DNA of 64,000 bases. It comes from Medicago truncatula. Lineage: Eukaryota; Streptophyta; Magnoliopsida; Fabales; Fabaceae. The stretch is taken from NCBI RefSeq assembly GCF_003473485.1, contig NC_053042.1:2182501-2246500 (forward strand). Direction: 5' to 3'. How positions within the stretch are numbered: position 1 is the first letter of the stretch; each line of letters begins with the position of its first letter. The notes under the pieces were generated by a model that worked only from the letters and a program-made list of their open reading frames with translations, made no database searches and was not told where the DNA came from. A program made the position numbers and the translations under genes. Below, piece by piece: positions 26,401 to 37,496 of the stretch.

Positions 26401-26678
26401 TCTTCAGCAATTTTCACAAGTCTCTCTAGTAAAACCTTTCTCTCAGTTAATCCAAGTTTTTTGATATCAATCTCTCTCCCTTCACCTTCTTCATTATTGA
26501 TTATACTTCTCCTAATCCTTAGATATGTAGGAAGTCTCTCAATAGCAGCCCATTTAAGAGCTTCTTCATCGTCTTCACGTTCAGACGTTGAGAAAACATT
26601 CATGCTATTGTTCCTCCATATGTTAGAACTACTTGCTCTTCTTAAGCTATCAACTCTTGATACTTCATTACTCTCCAT
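17464..26678 (-). CDS. PDR-type ABCG transporter (full size), intact
   Basis: ATP-driven exporter of the ABCG/PDR family, 1447 aa predicted, 24 exons: 26678-26356, 25772-25652, 25552-25464, 25364-25280, 24625-24466, 24346-24270, 24174-24121, 24019-23929, 23663-23362, 23262-22981, 22904-22588, 22332-22172, 21799-21696, 21593-21437, 21351-21247, 21150-20990, 20828-20496, 20191-19901, 19803-19720, 19638-19505, 19390-19163, 19083-18912, 18553-18299, 17721-17464. Phases agree throughout. NBD1: Walker A GPPGSGKT at about residues 184-191, ISGGQKKR at 323, LFMDE at 344. TMD1 about 520-780. NBD2: GVSGAGKT at about 895, LSTEQRKR at 1002, MDEPTSGLD at 1025. TMD2 to the KAFNFQKR C terminus. The start is the Met after which the PDR N-terminal [20 protein letters not shown] block follows. 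Intron 11 appears to use a GC donor. The exon 16 acceptor is the least certain. Tandem with the 5997-14219 copy. Substrate unknown. Confidence 0.92.
24669..25173. mobile_element. TIR element (MITE-like) in PDR intron 4
   Basis: Starts GAGTGAATAGGTGAATTGGT and ends with its inverse complement with one mismatch (ACCAATTTACCTATTCACTC). About 505 bases, no coding capacity. Interior phrases such as AATAGTCCCTC and GGGATTATTTTGA are of a kind common in legume non-autonomous elements. No clear target duplication was found. Confidence 0.65.
26025..26125. repeat. CTATAGC-type MITE remnant in PDR intron 1
   Basis: Contains GCAGTGCTATAGCACTC with surrounding AAATGTTGTTGAAT. Similar CTATAGC palindromic cores occur near 39890-39935, 40770-40960 and 59195-59300, so this is a dispersed family within the window. 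Confidence 0.4.
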
Positions 26679-26749
26679 TGTTGTTTTGGTCTCTACAACT
26701 ACAAACTCAAACTGAGATGTTAGTGAAACCAAATTTTGATATGCATTTT

Positions 26750-27845
26750 TTTGTTCTTATAGTTCAAATGATTTGTTGTATTCTCTTTCATGACAAAAGT
26801 GTTACTATATATTTATTTACATGGATTCCTTTTATATCTCACTGCTTTTGCACGTTATCTATCTTTTTTTATTTCAAATGTCTTAAAATGAATAATTCTT
26901 TTAATTTTCAATACAATATTAATCATACTTAAAGATCGTGCAAATTAGTATAAATATTTTCTTAAATTTGATGTATTCAATTTATTAAAAGTTTAAATTC
27001 AATGCATAGATTTTTAAAAAATATTTGATTTATTTGATTTATTAGCTTCTGTCGTAAGAATACATTCTTTTTTTTACAAGTTAAAAGTGCACGTTAGCAT
27101 TCCCCTTTTACATTTATAATAATGATAAATAGATTTTTTGAGCTTAATGAAAAGTATCCTAGAAAAGCATATGTACTCTCCCTTGGTCGAGAAATAACGA
27201 AGAGAGAAAGAGAGAAGAGAGAGGGGGAAGAGGGAGCAACTTTCTCTTGTTTGGAATGAAGAGATAGAGAAGAAATGGGAGACAGAATACTATTCACTTT
27301 GTTGTTCCATTATTGCCCTTGCATTAAAATATTATATTCTCAATATATTTATTTTATTGGGGCATCTCAGTACTTTTATAAATAATCAACATTTTCTCAT
27401 CTCTTTCTTATAACAAACAACACATCAAATCTACTCTATTTCTCACATATTTCTCTCTTCTCACTCTCTCTCTCTCACCTATTTCTCTCTTCACAACTTC
27501 TCTTCCAAACCAAACACACCCTTAGCATGATATTAAATAAAATTAAAAAGAATTAGAGATAATGATTACATACCACTCCATAGTATGACTAGATACAATT
27601 AACAAAATTAAATATCAATTGATTGATGGGTCAATCAAAAGACTATACTAAGTTGATGGAATCATTGACTATTGATATCACTAGGTTGAAACATGTTACG
27701 AGAAGTTCTCTCTTGTCCAATACGGAAAATACATTGCTGAAAAGAGCCCCTCCTTCTTCTCAAGGGTTATGGAACCATATCATCCAAAATATGTTTTTTT
27801 TTTACTATGTCTCTAAAATTATAAAAAAATATATATATAATTTAA
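26750..27845. other. Spacer upstream of the distal PDR gene
   Basis: Contains an inverted GA/CT-rich pair: 27185-27290 (purine rich, CTTGTTTGGAATGAAGAGA) and 27455-27525 (CT rich, ending TTCCAAACCAAACACACCC). This looks like the two arms of a TIR element of roughly 280-340 bases. No coding exon seen. Confidence 0.4.
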
Positions 27846-27910
27846 ATCAGTTGGTATGAACAATTCATAATATATGTTGGGTTGGAGTTCGAACTCCGAA
27901 CAACTCACTT
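27846..27910 (+). repeat. tRNA-like SINE patch
   Basis: TCAGTTGGTATGA (A-box-like) followed about 35 bases later by GGAGTTCGAACTCC (B-box-like, palindromic). The pattern of a tRNA-derived SINE head; no acceptor-stem pairing for a real tRNA. Confidence 0.4.
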
Positions 27911-30900
27911 ATTCAGGTAAGTAAGAATCTTTTATATATTATGTATTCTTGACAGAATATATGTTCATATATGTAAGTAAGAATCTTTCACGTTATGATA
28001 TTTATAATATACTATCAACCAATAAGAAACGTAAATTTGATTGTAAATCTTTAATCAAATTGGTGAGTTCTTAACTTGCATGATTCTCCTTTAATCTAAT
28101 TTTCTCTATAAATATAATTGTTTGTTTTAACGTAAATCTTCAATAAGACAGTTGGCTTCATTACAACTAAATTCATTTGTTATTTTTAACTTGATGGAAG
28201 ACAAGAGTGAATCCAAATATTAAAAAAAAATATATATGTGGGAGAATATTACGAGAATGGAACCAAGGAGACTATTTTTTTAAGGAGGAACCAACGAAGC
28301 TATATATGTTAAATGCATTAAGAAAATACATTTCAACTTCTTAAAGGAAAACTTGATTCTATTTAACTGTCATTTTTAAAGTTCAATGCATATTAATTAT
28401 TTATTGGCCTATAATACCCTTAACTGTTTATTAAAAAAAAAAAAAAAAATAGATGGAAGGAAAAAGTGAAAATATTTATCGATTGTGTTTGGTACGTGTG
28501 AAAAGCTACAAAACGATGCTTAATTAAGTGACTAAAGAAAAACTAAAGCACAACAAAATGATGAGGGAGACATATAAGACAGGCATTGTCAAATTTTCAA
28601 AGACGTAAGAAAGCATGATATGGAAAACATATGAAGTTGTTACACGATAGAGATGGCCAACCAATAGAAGAAAGCAAGAGTTTTCATAATGGTATACCCT
28701 CCAAAAGGAAAGGAAGAAAGAAAAAAAACTAACATGGAAAAATAGTCCATAAAGTAAGCAAAGGTGGAAAATGACTATAGCATACCTCAAAATTGTTCCT
28801 TAGTAATAATCCTTTGCGTCACTTGTTGAAGTTGTTTTCATGGAAAATGTAATCTTATCTTTTGATGGCAATATCATCATTACTTTCTTATGATCACACA
28901 TTGATTCTTGTACTACAATGCAACAGAGGGTAGGGCGAAATGCTATAGTAAGAACAAAAAAATGTGGGGTAAGACTTTAGACTTATGAGATAAATTATTG
29001 AAACAATATTATAACAAAAATCCGTGATATACGTAGGATTAGGAATTATTCAAGCAATGCTTAATGTGTGTTTTGTGTGTGCTTAATGTGAGGCTAGAAA
29101 TGAGCTTGAAGTTTAAGTCATTTTTGGTATGTACTCTGCTTTACAAATTGCAATTTTATGAGAGGACTCTTCACATTGTCGGTTGTCAACTTTTTTATAT
29201 AGAGTTCTTTTTTTTTGTTGACATTGCCTTTTTCTACAATGATATTTTTGAAAAATAATAATAAGTGTGAAACTTTTTGGAGTTTAAGCTTCTTCCTCGC
29301 TATTTTATATTTGGGTGTTACTTTAATGGTTCAACTGTTTTGATTTAAAAGTTGAAGAAATTGAAGGTCATAAAGTATCCCGACTCAAATTTTAGTAAAG
29401 AAAAAGTAATTGTATGTAATTTTTTTTAGAGTTTTAAGCTTCTTCCTCATTATTTTATAGGTGTCAGTTTACAATTAAATTGTTTTGAATCAAGAGTTGA
29501 AGGAATTGAAGGAGTTAAAAGTATCTAGACTCTAATCTTAGTAAAGTAAAAATACTAAAATAATAAATAATTACTAGCATTTTCTTTTGAAAATTTCATT
29601 AGTGTACTACTTTTCCTTCTCTTAATTCTAAGAAAAGTGTTTTAAATTGATTTAACGATATTTGTAAAAAAATAATAACAAGGATGTAACTTTCCCTTCT
29701 ATCAATTCTAAGAAAATTGTTTTAAATTGACTTCTTCCTCGCTTTATGATTATACTTGGATTGCTACTTTAGGGTTTAAGGGTTTTAAATTAGGCTCCTT
29801 CTACCGTACACCCATATATTTGTATGTACCAATACTCCTAACTAAAATGGTCAATAGTTTTTGACAGCATGCAACAAGTAAGTTTGACTGAATTATAGAA
29901 TTAGCACCACCAAACTTGTGAGTTTTGCACTTTGGAACTTTTATTTTATGATATAATTAATTTTAATTTGATTTAACAGGAAACAAATTTAAATCGTTAC
30001 TTCCTCTCCTTCATTGCAACCAGCGCTGCAGTGGTCTGAAAATTGAAAAGGACAGCAAGAAGAAGAAAGAAGCTACTATTAGTTTTAATTTGCAATTATT
30101 TTTTATAGCAAAAAAGGGGATAGCTACCAAAAACACTCACGGCAGTACAAAAAAAGGGGAACAACAAGATAAACAACATGGATTGATAGATATTTAGAAG
30201 TAATAGCCAATTGGATTGATAAGAAAGATGGTCTCTTTAGCAAAGGATCATGGATTATGTTTATGTAACAACATTCCAAACGTCAAGTATAAGAAAAAAC
30301 AAAATTGTGCGGGTAAAATACAAGAAAATAGGTCACCTACAAGAAAGCCATGCCATCAATTTTTCAATTAAAATTCATTAAGCAAAAATAATGGTGAGAA
30401 AGAAACGAAGGAACAGATATAGTATCTGAGTGAGAAAGAATGTTATTAAAGGAAGCCTTGTTCAAAGATGTTTGAGAGAAAATTGTGATGGTGGTTAATG
30501 ATTTGGTTTTATTTTGATTAAAAAAATTAATTAATTAATTTACTGAAATAATAATTTGTACAATTTTTGGGGGTTAAATTGAATATAGAAGTGTACCAAA
30601 ACAAAACTCTTTCTCTTAAGTTAATCTTTAATAATGTTGACATAGATCATTTAATTGAAATGACATTATTCTATTGGTTAAACATTTGAGAGTACCAAAA
30701 CACTCAATTTTATTTGGAGTATCATAGAAATTGCCTTTAAATTAAGGGTTAATGAATTGGAGGAGTTAAATGATTTGCATTCAAAATTAGATAAAGGAGA
30801 AAATATTAACTTAAAAATTATTACTAACATACTTAAAAAAATAATTTGTATATTAGTGCCTTTTCTCCCATTTCTAACAAAAATCGCTTAAGTTAATTTT

Positions 30901-31204
30901 TTCAAAATTGCCTTGATGGATTTATTTGTTCAGTCATTCGTAATACATGATTATAATTAAGGGGTTCCAAACCCCCTCTCTCACTCATTATTTTAAAGCA
31001 TACTTATTATTATTATTTTAAATAAAAGCTTAAGTTGGTTTGATCCTACGATATACCAAGGTTAGAGAAATCATACCATCTTATGGGATTTGAGTTTAAA
31101 ATGTGGTAACTTTTTATTTCTAATTAATATTATCGAACGTCGATGAAATTTTTGATAATTTTAAATAATGAACTGTGATGAACCACTTATGAAAGTGATT
31201 CAGC
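27911..31204. other. Spacer, no gene seen
   Basis: AT-rich. It holds the imperfect 150-base duplication listed separately and long A runs (28432-28449). The open frames present are short, lack splice-site support and resemble no family I know. Confidence 0.5.
29281..29580. repeat. Imperfect tandem duplication, period about 150
   Basis: The phrase TTTAAGCTTCTTCCTC at 29283 recurs at 29433, and the following blocks (CAACTGTTTTGA / AAATTGTTTTGAA, AGTTGAAGAAATTGAAGG / AGTTGAAGGAATTGAAGG, TAGTAAAG) keep the same order. A partial third copy of the core appears near 29725. Confidence 0.6.
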
Positions 31205-31290
31205 GAGTAAACCTCCAAAGTTCTTCCCTCTAAAACTCTCCAAAAAAAAAAAAAAAAAAAAAAAAAACCTCCCAAACATATCCTTAGTGT
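31205..31290. repeat. MITE end related to 34887-35273
   Basis: CCTCCAAAGTTCTTCCCTC..., a long A run, then CCTCCCAAACATATCCTTAG. Matches the right end of the Mutator-like element at 34887-35273. Only one arm is obvious. Confidence 0.4.
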
Positions 31291-31862
31291 ACCACATTGA
31301 AAATTGGAGTATTAGCATATTCGATGTATGACGTGCAAAATACTTTTATATCAGTTTATAAAAAATGCAGCAAGAAAACTTTCAAATTGTTTGACTAATG
31401 TTTATTTCCCTTCTTTTTCTAGTAATATTAGGATGGTAAGAAGTTGACCTAACATGAGCAAATGAGTTTGGATTATTGGATTTAATTCATTTTTCTTTTT
31501 CACACTTAAAAAATAAAATAAATTGGGTTGTAATAAACTATTGAGACTTAATAATTCGATGGTCAGAAGAACATGTCCAGCACATTGATTAGTGTCCTCC
31601 ATACACATATTATTTATAGTATCCATCATCATGGAATAAACTATATTTTATAATTCTTTTGGTGAGATGATGACACAAAATACCACCAACCTAGCTGATT
31701 AGCTGGGATATCTTAGTAAATTAGTAAAAGATCATCATTTTAAAGTGTTGATGATAACAATACGTGCATGTTCTTAGTAAGATAGGGATAGGGATACAAT
31801 TTTATTTCAAGATAATCTCATCATTATTGACATTGACACACACATATATGCATAAAGCACTA

Positions 31863-33431
31863 TTAATATTTCATCAAGATAGTGGGAGAAAATTGTAAAA
31901 TAAATTCATCTTCACAAAGCTTAATTGCCTCCTCTTCTTGAAGTGTTACCATTACCACCCTTCCTAATGGACCCTCATCATTTGATGTTGGAAGAATCAA
32001 AACATGTCCTTCTCCAAAAACTGGCTCAATGTAATAAGACACATGAATTGGTTTAAACTTGTCTTGAAACATAGCTAAATAAGGTTCAACATTCTCTAAG
32101 CTAGTAAAAACCAAATCATGGCCGTTCATCATTGCTGATGAATTTATATCATTATTTTCAAACCACTCAATTAGACCCATTATTTCTTCATTGCCAAATT
32201 TAGTTACAACATTTCTTATGGCCTTGGTAGCTTGTGGAAATTTGTCATAATCTAAATTGAAATTTTCATCTAAATGCACCTTGTTATATAGCATGGAGTT
32301 CCCAAAGAATCCTTCATCTAAACCCAAGATTTTTCTTACATCCAAATATAGGGATGTGTCAACAAGTCCATTTTTTATTCCTTTGATTTTGCTTAAAGTG
32401 ACCCAAAACAAACCTGCAAGTGCTTCAAAGGGTGTTGGTGTTGATGTTGGGCTTAATGAATCATTGGGCTGGGCCATGGATATGCAAGCCTGAACCATTT
32501 GGTCTGAGAAGCCCATAGAAATGGTAGTGTACTTGGCTTCCTTAATAGAAATGGGATTCTCAATTAAGGATTTATAGTGAGATATTAAGCTCATATATGA
32601 GTTGTTATTAGGCTTTCTGTTTTGTGGTCTTTGATGAGGTAAAGGGTGGAATATTGGAGGAGAAGTTATTTTGTTGCCTAATGAAATGTCAGCCCAAGCT
32701 TTCATGAATTTTGTTGCACAAATGGAATCTGCTAAGAGATGAGTGCAGCTTAGGCCAATTGCTAATCCACCTTCTTCAAATTCAGTCAGCTGAAATTAAG
32801 ATCAGAATTTAAGATGATCATTTTAAAACATGAATATGAATTTATCTGACAAAAATGTTAACAAGAAGCTGATTCAATTATTAAGATGATCATATTGAAG
32901 CATGAATATACTTAAAAATTGAAAAAGAGTGTATTATTTATTTGCTATTAAGATCTTTAAATCTCTTAATATATCTCATCAAAAGCATTTTTCAGTACAG
33001 AAAATTCAAACCTGGACATAAAAAGTGGACCAATAATAAGGCTTTTGAAGCATATCTTCCCAATAAACAAGTTTAAGTTCTTTTTCCCTATCCACGCTTC
33101 GTAACCACTCTTCGACACTTCCTTTGGCTTTTGCCTCGACCATTCTAACACCAGCATCATTGCATTTGATCTTCCAATGTCCCATTTCATCTCTCAACAA
33201 CCTTCCAGTAACTATAGGGAAATGACTGAGCATTTCTGACAAAGTCTCTCTCAACTTCTTGGTCAATTGACCAAGCTCTAAGTCTCCTGAAGTTTGGTAA
33301 TAGTACACCATCCTAATATGATTTTTATCCATGAAACGATCCAAAACTGATAAGGGTAAGTACTTTCCTGGTTCAACTGCTTTTGTACTCACCACAGTTC
33401 TTTTGCAGACAATACTTACTGTGGTTGCCAT
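31863..33431 (-). CDS. BAHD-family acyltransferase, CER2/CER26-like
   Basis: Two exons, 33431-33012 and 32789-31863, giving 448 aa, the usual BAHD length. The start is the Met of MATTVSIVCKR; an upstream in-frame Met would add 14 unrelated residues. The HxxxD catalytic motif is present as THLLADS (His about 157). The structural DFGWG motif is replaced by VFGEG at about 397-401. Most BAHD enzymes transfer acyl groups from CoA thioesters to alcohols or amines in the cytosol. Features recalled from the CER2 group (KCNDAGVR.VEA, the GGLAIGLS block, the degenerate DFGWG followed by a V-x-L-P strand and a VTLxEEE helix) suggest the clade that assists very-long-chain fatty acid elongation for wax, where catalytic activity may not be needed. 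Clade assignment is inference; an ordinary hydroxycinnamoyl or acetyl transferase is the alternative. Confidence 0.88.
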
Positions 33432-33540
33432 TTTTATGCAGAAAGAATAGGAGGATATAACAACACTATGCACCTATTGTATCAGATCAGTAGTACAAGA
33501 GTGACTAATTTGGCTATATCTGTGATATAAGTAATGATCT

Positions 33541-33548
33541 TATATATG
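33541..33548 (-). promoter_or_regulatory. Possible TATA box of the BAHD gene
   Basis: TATATA on the minus strand about 110 bases before the ATG at 33431. Position is plausible for a plant promoter, but the region is AT rich, so this is weak. Confidence 0.25.
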
Positions 33549-33559
33549 AGGTTTTACAC

Positions 33560-34350
33560 ATATCTAAGCTATATTAAGGCACAAATAGTCATATCATGTT
33601 ATATATGTGAGAAATGAATAGGTGCATATAATTAGCGGATTTCAACGGGAAACAAATAGTGTGAAAGAAAAACAAACAGTCAATACATGAGGAAATGATA
33701 ATTTCATGTTCCTTGAATGTTGGCTTATTTGGCAATGTTGATGAAGGAAGTTCTAGGTTAGGTAATAATAATATAGAAAAGATTAAAGTATTTAATCACA
33801 AGGGTAAAATAGATAATATTCCTTGTCACACTATATGCATTTTGAAATGTTGCACATGCTGCTACTACAGAAAAATGAACATCCAAAAAAATGTCTAAGT
33901 AATAAATAATATGCGAAAACTCGTTTGAACAGATGAACATGTGGAGGTAACATAACCATAAGTCCACAACTATCAAATTCTTATGGATTTCAATCTTTAT
34001 ATGGTGACCTTCACAATGCACATTTATAGATACTTAGGTTGATATAAGAAAACTTGAGATCTTTACTGATTTCGCAGCACAGAGATTAAAAGCATAGTGT
34101 AAATAATAACTTGGGAGCTAGAATACTTGTATGCATGCAAGTGAATTTTGTAAAATTATTTGGATAGGCCACTAGGCAAAAAAAAGTGAAAGGTTATCAA
34201 AAATTACATGAATTTTTATTTGATGATGAGTCTGTTATACAAATACAATAGAGGTATTTTAAGAATTACAATATTGGCATTATTCAACCTGTGATAATTG
34301 TCTCAAAAAGTAGTACAGGATTGTTACATTATGAAAGATGCGCTATGTCA
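33560..34350. other. Spacer, no gene seen
   Basis: AT-rich sequence upstream of the BAHD gene and downstream of the bL33 relic. No splice-supported frame. Confidence 0.5.
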
Positions 34351-34352
34351 CT

Positions 34353-34466
34353 TCATTTTAGCTTCTCTGTAAACTGTCTTGGTTTCCTCTTAACATAAAA
34401 GAACCCCGTTCCAGCAGCAGACACAAGTTTTACAAACATCTGAGCCTTCTTCTTTGCATTACCCAT
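34353..34466 (-). pseudogene. Mitochondrial-type ribosomal protein bL33, internally deleted copy
   Basis: A 37-codon frame starts ATG at 34466 and carries the bL33 hallmark: a lysine-rich start, then LVSAAGTGFFYVKRKPR. A normal plant bL33 has about 58 residues and continues through EFRKxDPRVNRHVLFTEAKMK. Here the frame passes straight to FTEKLK and a stop. Because FTE-K-K-stop is also how the full protein ends, an internal deletion of about 20 codons explains it better than a simple early stop. Upstream on the same strand there is a possible 5'-leader intron (34528-34475) and a GGCCCA promoter element near 34672, so the locus looks like a DNA-level gene copy and not a retrocopy. Function of the short product is doubtful. 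Confidence 0.65.
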
Positions 34467-34671
34467 TTCTTACTCTACAGGGAAAGAAAAAATAAAAACA
34501 AATGAATTATACAAAATCAATATATTACGAATTCAGTTTCTATCAGAACTGCGTAAGTAAGCTTTGAAAACCATAAAATCAGCTTCTGGCGGAAGACAAG
34601 AATCTCCGGCTGCTTTTGATTCAACTGCTCAGTTTTGGCTTCCTCTGTAAACGTGTATATTTTTGTCTTCA

Positions 34672-34677
34672 TGGGCC
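34672..34677 (-). promoter_or_regulatory. Site II-type element (GGCCCA) upstream of bL33 copy
   Basis: TGGGCC on the plus strand, GGCCCA in the sense of the bL33 copy, about 205 bases before its ATG. Such site II elements are characteristic of plant promoters for ribosomal and mitochondrial proteins. The single hexamer could be chance. Confidence 0.3.
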
Positions 34678-34886
34678 TTTAGGTGGAAACAAAATTGCTC
34701 TTTACACACCTATGATTGCTCACAAGCACCTCGAACTACTGGAAGTACCTTAGCGGCAATTAATTACTGTTCAATGTTGACCTGGAGTTAATGTCCATTT
34801 TTGGAATGACATTTAGTTATCATTGGCTTGAACGGTAGTTAAGTATGAATTACAGAGAAAATGCACTACTTGGACATTTAGTTCAT

Positions 34887-35273
34887 ATTTTTTTTTGGGA
34901 GGGGAGGGGAGGATTTTGGAAATAAGAAAGGAGTAAGTGAAAGAAATAGAAGATATTGGGAGGAGGGAGAGGGCTTTCGAGGTTAATTTTTTACTCATAA
35001 TAAAAAATCCCCCTCATCTGGGAACTCAAAAATTGTATTGGGCGAGTGTTTTGGGGTGGGGGGTTATGGAGGGTTTGTATGAATTTTTCAAATTCAATCT
35101 ATGTTGTTATAATATTCTTAAAATTAAAAGTATATTAATCATAAATATTAGTTTATCATTCTCTAAAAAAATTGTTCTTTCAAAAAATGTGAATTTTTTT
35201 TGTCCATTTTTCTATATATTTCGAACCCCCAAAGTCCTTCCCTCCCTACCCCTCCAAACTCCCAAACAAAACC
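34887..35273. mobile_element. Mutator-like MITE with 9-bp target duplication
   Basis: A 387-base non-coding element flanked on both sides by TTAGTTCAT (34878-34886 and 35274-35282). The ends are inverted: left TTTTTTGGGAGGGGAGG, right CCTCCAAACTCCCAAAC plus AAAACC. A 9-bp duplication is the usual signature of Mutator-superfamily insertion. A related end lies at 31205-31290. Confidence 0.75.
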
Positions 35274-35282
35274 TTAGTTCAT

Positions 35283-37490
35283 CTCTTTTCATATATAGTG
35301 GTGAAATCCGTGTAAATTTCATTCAATAAGAAAATAAGTATTTTTTAGACATAAAAAAAGAATAAGTGTTGAAAAAGGAATATTGTTAGCGCTCAATGAT
35401 CAAGAAAACATATCTACGTACACTTTCACAAATTATTTTAACTAATTCAATATTTTTTATTTGTAGTTACAACCCAGAAATATTAAGTTACCCAAACTAT
35501 TTGAAATTTAATTATAAATCATACCCTATGTTTTGTACCAAAAGAAAATAAAAAATCATACCCTATGTTCATCTTTCACTCTAGTCTTATGCTCTAGGAT
35601 TGAAGAATGTTTATGGTTTAAAACTGATGACCACAATGGAGGTTGTTGTTTATTGGTTAAGGAGACATTTTAATTTGGACAAATGATTTGATTCTGAAAA
35701 TTTTATGGGATATATTTTAGTCATTTTAAGATGTGTGAATTAATATTGAAGGGGCGTTATTAATAGAAAAAATGAGAATTAAAAAACTGAAGCATAACTG
35801 AACTTTTTTATTGGAACTAATCCATAAATAATTATTTTTGAGGTGAAATATTGTAGATATAAAACAATGTACAGTGTCTTATTTCAAAACCCTCCGCAAA
35901 GAGGACTAACAAAGACAAAACATTGAAATATACAAGGTCAAAGTTGGTAACTAAAATTTTAACTATATTGCAGAGTCCTCCGTTAAAAAGACTCTTCCAA
36001 AAACTAGCGTATGCCGCTAAATGTGACACTGACACGGTATTCTTTAGTAAAAGGCGAAAGAATAGTTCGCTATGTCATTATCACACGTCTCCGTGCTTTG
36101 CAAGAGCAAAGGTCATTTCATTTTATATGCAAGCAGCTCAGTTTCTCTTATACATTAGTCGATGTGGGACTTTGGTCTGAACATAACACCTCTCTCAAAA
36201 AATAACATGACTCCAGTTTCATTTCATATGGCATCTGAAATTAAATGCTCTTACAACATGTACATAACTCTACGCTCAACAGTGAAGAACCTTTTGCCAT
36301 TTTAAACAAGCATTTCATGAAACCAATTGTATGGATCAAGGTTTGGAGCATGTTCTTTGAGTGATATTTCATACAACAAACTTGATATATCAGAGGAAGT
36401 TCAAGAACAGGTAAATTTATCTTACATTGGTAAACTATATGCAATTCCAAAGCATTTCAATATTTTCCTGTCATTTGTACAATATATATTCCCTTGCTGT
36501 GATTTTGAATTTCTTCAAAGCATTGTTTTTTGCAAGGATAAGAAGGAAGCATCAATTTATTGATAATTATATTCCACATATTTTAACTGTTTTAATCTCT
36601 TTCATATTGAACTCGTACATGTACATGCTCAATTCAAAAGAGCCAAAGCTCAAACAGTATTTGCTAATTTACAGTTAGCCTTAGAGAGCTACAAATGATC
36701 TCAAGAAAGAGTCCAGTGAATTACACGAAGTGCTCATAACAAGTGACGGAGAGCTAGCGGACAGTTTTGAAACGGTCTCGTCCCTTCTTAGGAAATTAAA
36801 ACTTGTTGGTATTTTTAAGTACTAAATCACTGGTCATATAAAACTTTTTAATGACAATTTTTGAGACAACCTTCTTTCTCTCTTTTATTTATCAAAAACC
36901 ATTGAGAGAGAGAAAAGGAAGATAGGATAAGAATATCATACGAGCATGCGAGAGAAAGTTGTTCAAATCTTGTCACAAAATGATTGGACAAATATCATTT
37001 CTCGTAAAAAAAAAGTACCTAATATTGGTGTTTATTCATTTATAAATAAAACAAATGTGAATTAACTCAAAGAGCTTGGTCCGGGGGTAAGGTGACGGGT
37101 CTTCCGGTTTGCGCCCGCCCCACCAGAGTCTTTGAAAGAGATAAATATAAATAGGTCAGATATCTCATAGAGTCCTTTAAATTTAAAGTTAGGATCATAT
37201 TAATTTTTAAGTTTTTTTAGTTTTGAATTGATCCTTTATAAGTTATACAACGTTTACTACTTTGCCAATTTCAATCCATGTCGGTAAAGCAATGATGACG
37301 TGGTCGTTAAATGCTGACGTGACACGTCAAACTCATAAAAAAAATATTGTATGGGTTTCACTATCACATTGAGAAAGCAAAGATTGGTGGACATGAAGTT
37401 TCAGTGACAGAACTTGTACAGCAATAGCAGCACCGTATGACTCTTTAACTAATGTGATAACCATTGCTGAGTCAGTTAAGGAAACTTTTG
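35283..37490. other. Spacer with repeat scraps
   Basis: No gene recognised. A GC-rich patch at about 37070-37135 (CCGGGGGTAAGGTGACGGG...) stands out from the AT-rich background and looks like a tRNA-derived SINE head. The phrase TAGTCGATGTGGGACTTTGG near 36155 is a repeat phrase common in plant genomes. A plus-strand open stretch near 36330-36415 ends in a plausible donor but resembles nothing I know. Confidence 0.4.
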
Positions 37491-37496
37491 ATTGGA

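Noticed and set aside
36690-36830. Open stretch with LKKESSELHEVL and DGELADSFETV that faintly recalls the BCS1 N-terminal accessory domain
   Set aside because: The resemblance is too weak and there is no Walker A between it and the 37.5 kb fragment; left out of the pseudogene call.
37070-37135. GC-rich patch considered as a tRNA gene
   Set aside because: No acceptor-stem or anticodon-arm pairing; at most a degenerate SINE head.
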